Source: Gillisella terrae (GTDB lineage: Bacteria; Pseudomonadota; Alphaproteobacteria; Rhizobiales; Rhizobiaceae). From it: 64,000 bases of DNA. The stretch is from positions 1 to 64,000 of the forward strand of contig NZ_SSOA01000012.1 in the NCBI RefSeq assembly GCF_004801395.1, written 5' to 3'. Below the pieces are notes generated by a model. That model saw only the letters and a list, made by a program, of their open reading frames with translations, made no database searches and had not been told where the DNA came from. Positions 63,993 to 64,000 of this stretch are shown in pieces (positions within the stretch are counted from its first letter, which is position 1; each line of letters opens with the position of its first letter). The position numbers and the translations under genes were made by a program.

Positions 63993-64000
63993 GCCGCCGC

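Overview
The window reads as chromosome-like DNA from an alphaproteobacterium of the Rhizobiaceae (Rhizobium / Agrobacterium / Allorhizobium group). The evidence is the betI-betC-betB-betA choline-O-sulfate operon, a smoEFGKS-mtlK polyol operon, a Rhizobium etli-type zinc L-asparaginase, rhizobial-type palindromic intergenic repeats and several chemoreceptors of the rhizobial type. Genes are dense and mostly metabolic, transport and sensing functions. There is no phage, integrase or complete insertion sequence. The assignment rests on gene order and protein families recognised by eye; no database search was run.

Layout. 1-5.3 kb: a transposase C-terminal remnant at the edge, a LacI regulator, a DUF1499 membrane protein, a metallo-beta-lactamase-fold hydrolase with a cupin, and a DJ-1/PfpI protein. 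5.3-7.2 kb: tRNA-Gln(UUG) followed by an AT-rich DUF262-HNH gene, a GmrSD-like candidate anti-phage nuclease and the clearest acquired gene here. 7.5-15.4 kb: an isolated flagellin, a TRAP transporter (dctM-dctQ-dctP), a ClC chloride/proton antiporter and a short lysyl-phosphatidylglycerol synthase. 15.4-20.9 kb: betICBA, turning choline-O-sulfate into glycine betaine, with a BetI-type dyad upstream. 21-27 kb: an EAL-CBS-GGDEF protein, a quinone oxidoreductase, a small transcript with a 24-codon ORF, a lipoprotein transglycosylase and a soluble PAS chemoreceptor. 27.5-29 kb: tRNA-Met and mnmA.

29.2-38.4 kb is one long minus-strand polyol operon: smoE, smoF, smoG, smoK (ABC importer), smoS (sorbitol dehydrogenase), mtlK (mannitol dehydrogenase), a HAD phosphatase and an FGGY D-ribulose-type kinase. 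Inverted pairs of a GC-rich repeat sit inside it. 38.7-48.4 kb: an O-GlcNAc-transferase-like TPR protein, asparaginase, a DeoR regulator, a DUF4406 protein, GNAT and GST enzymes, gamma-glutamyltranspeptidase and a MarR regulator. 48.4-54.3 kb: a DHA2 efflux pump divergent from that MarR gene, a nitroreductase, a lipoprotein plus two L,D-transpeptidases that form a duplicated family, and the ohrR/ohr peroxide pair. 54.3-60 kb: two transmembrane chemoreceptors with almost identical signalling halves, next to an orphan sugar-binding protein. 60-64 kb: a small DUF protein, a HerA/DUF853 ATPase and an MscS channel.

The features that seem least explained are: the 24-codon ORF whose Shine-Dalgarno is complementary to sequence just after its stop codon; the stand-alone DUF262-HNH gene at a tRNA; the lipoprotein that copies the N-terminus of its L,D-transpeptidase neighbour; the orphan binding protein beside two chemoreceptors; and at least four copies of a ~60-bp hairpin repeat together with two families of paired inverted repeats lying inside operons.
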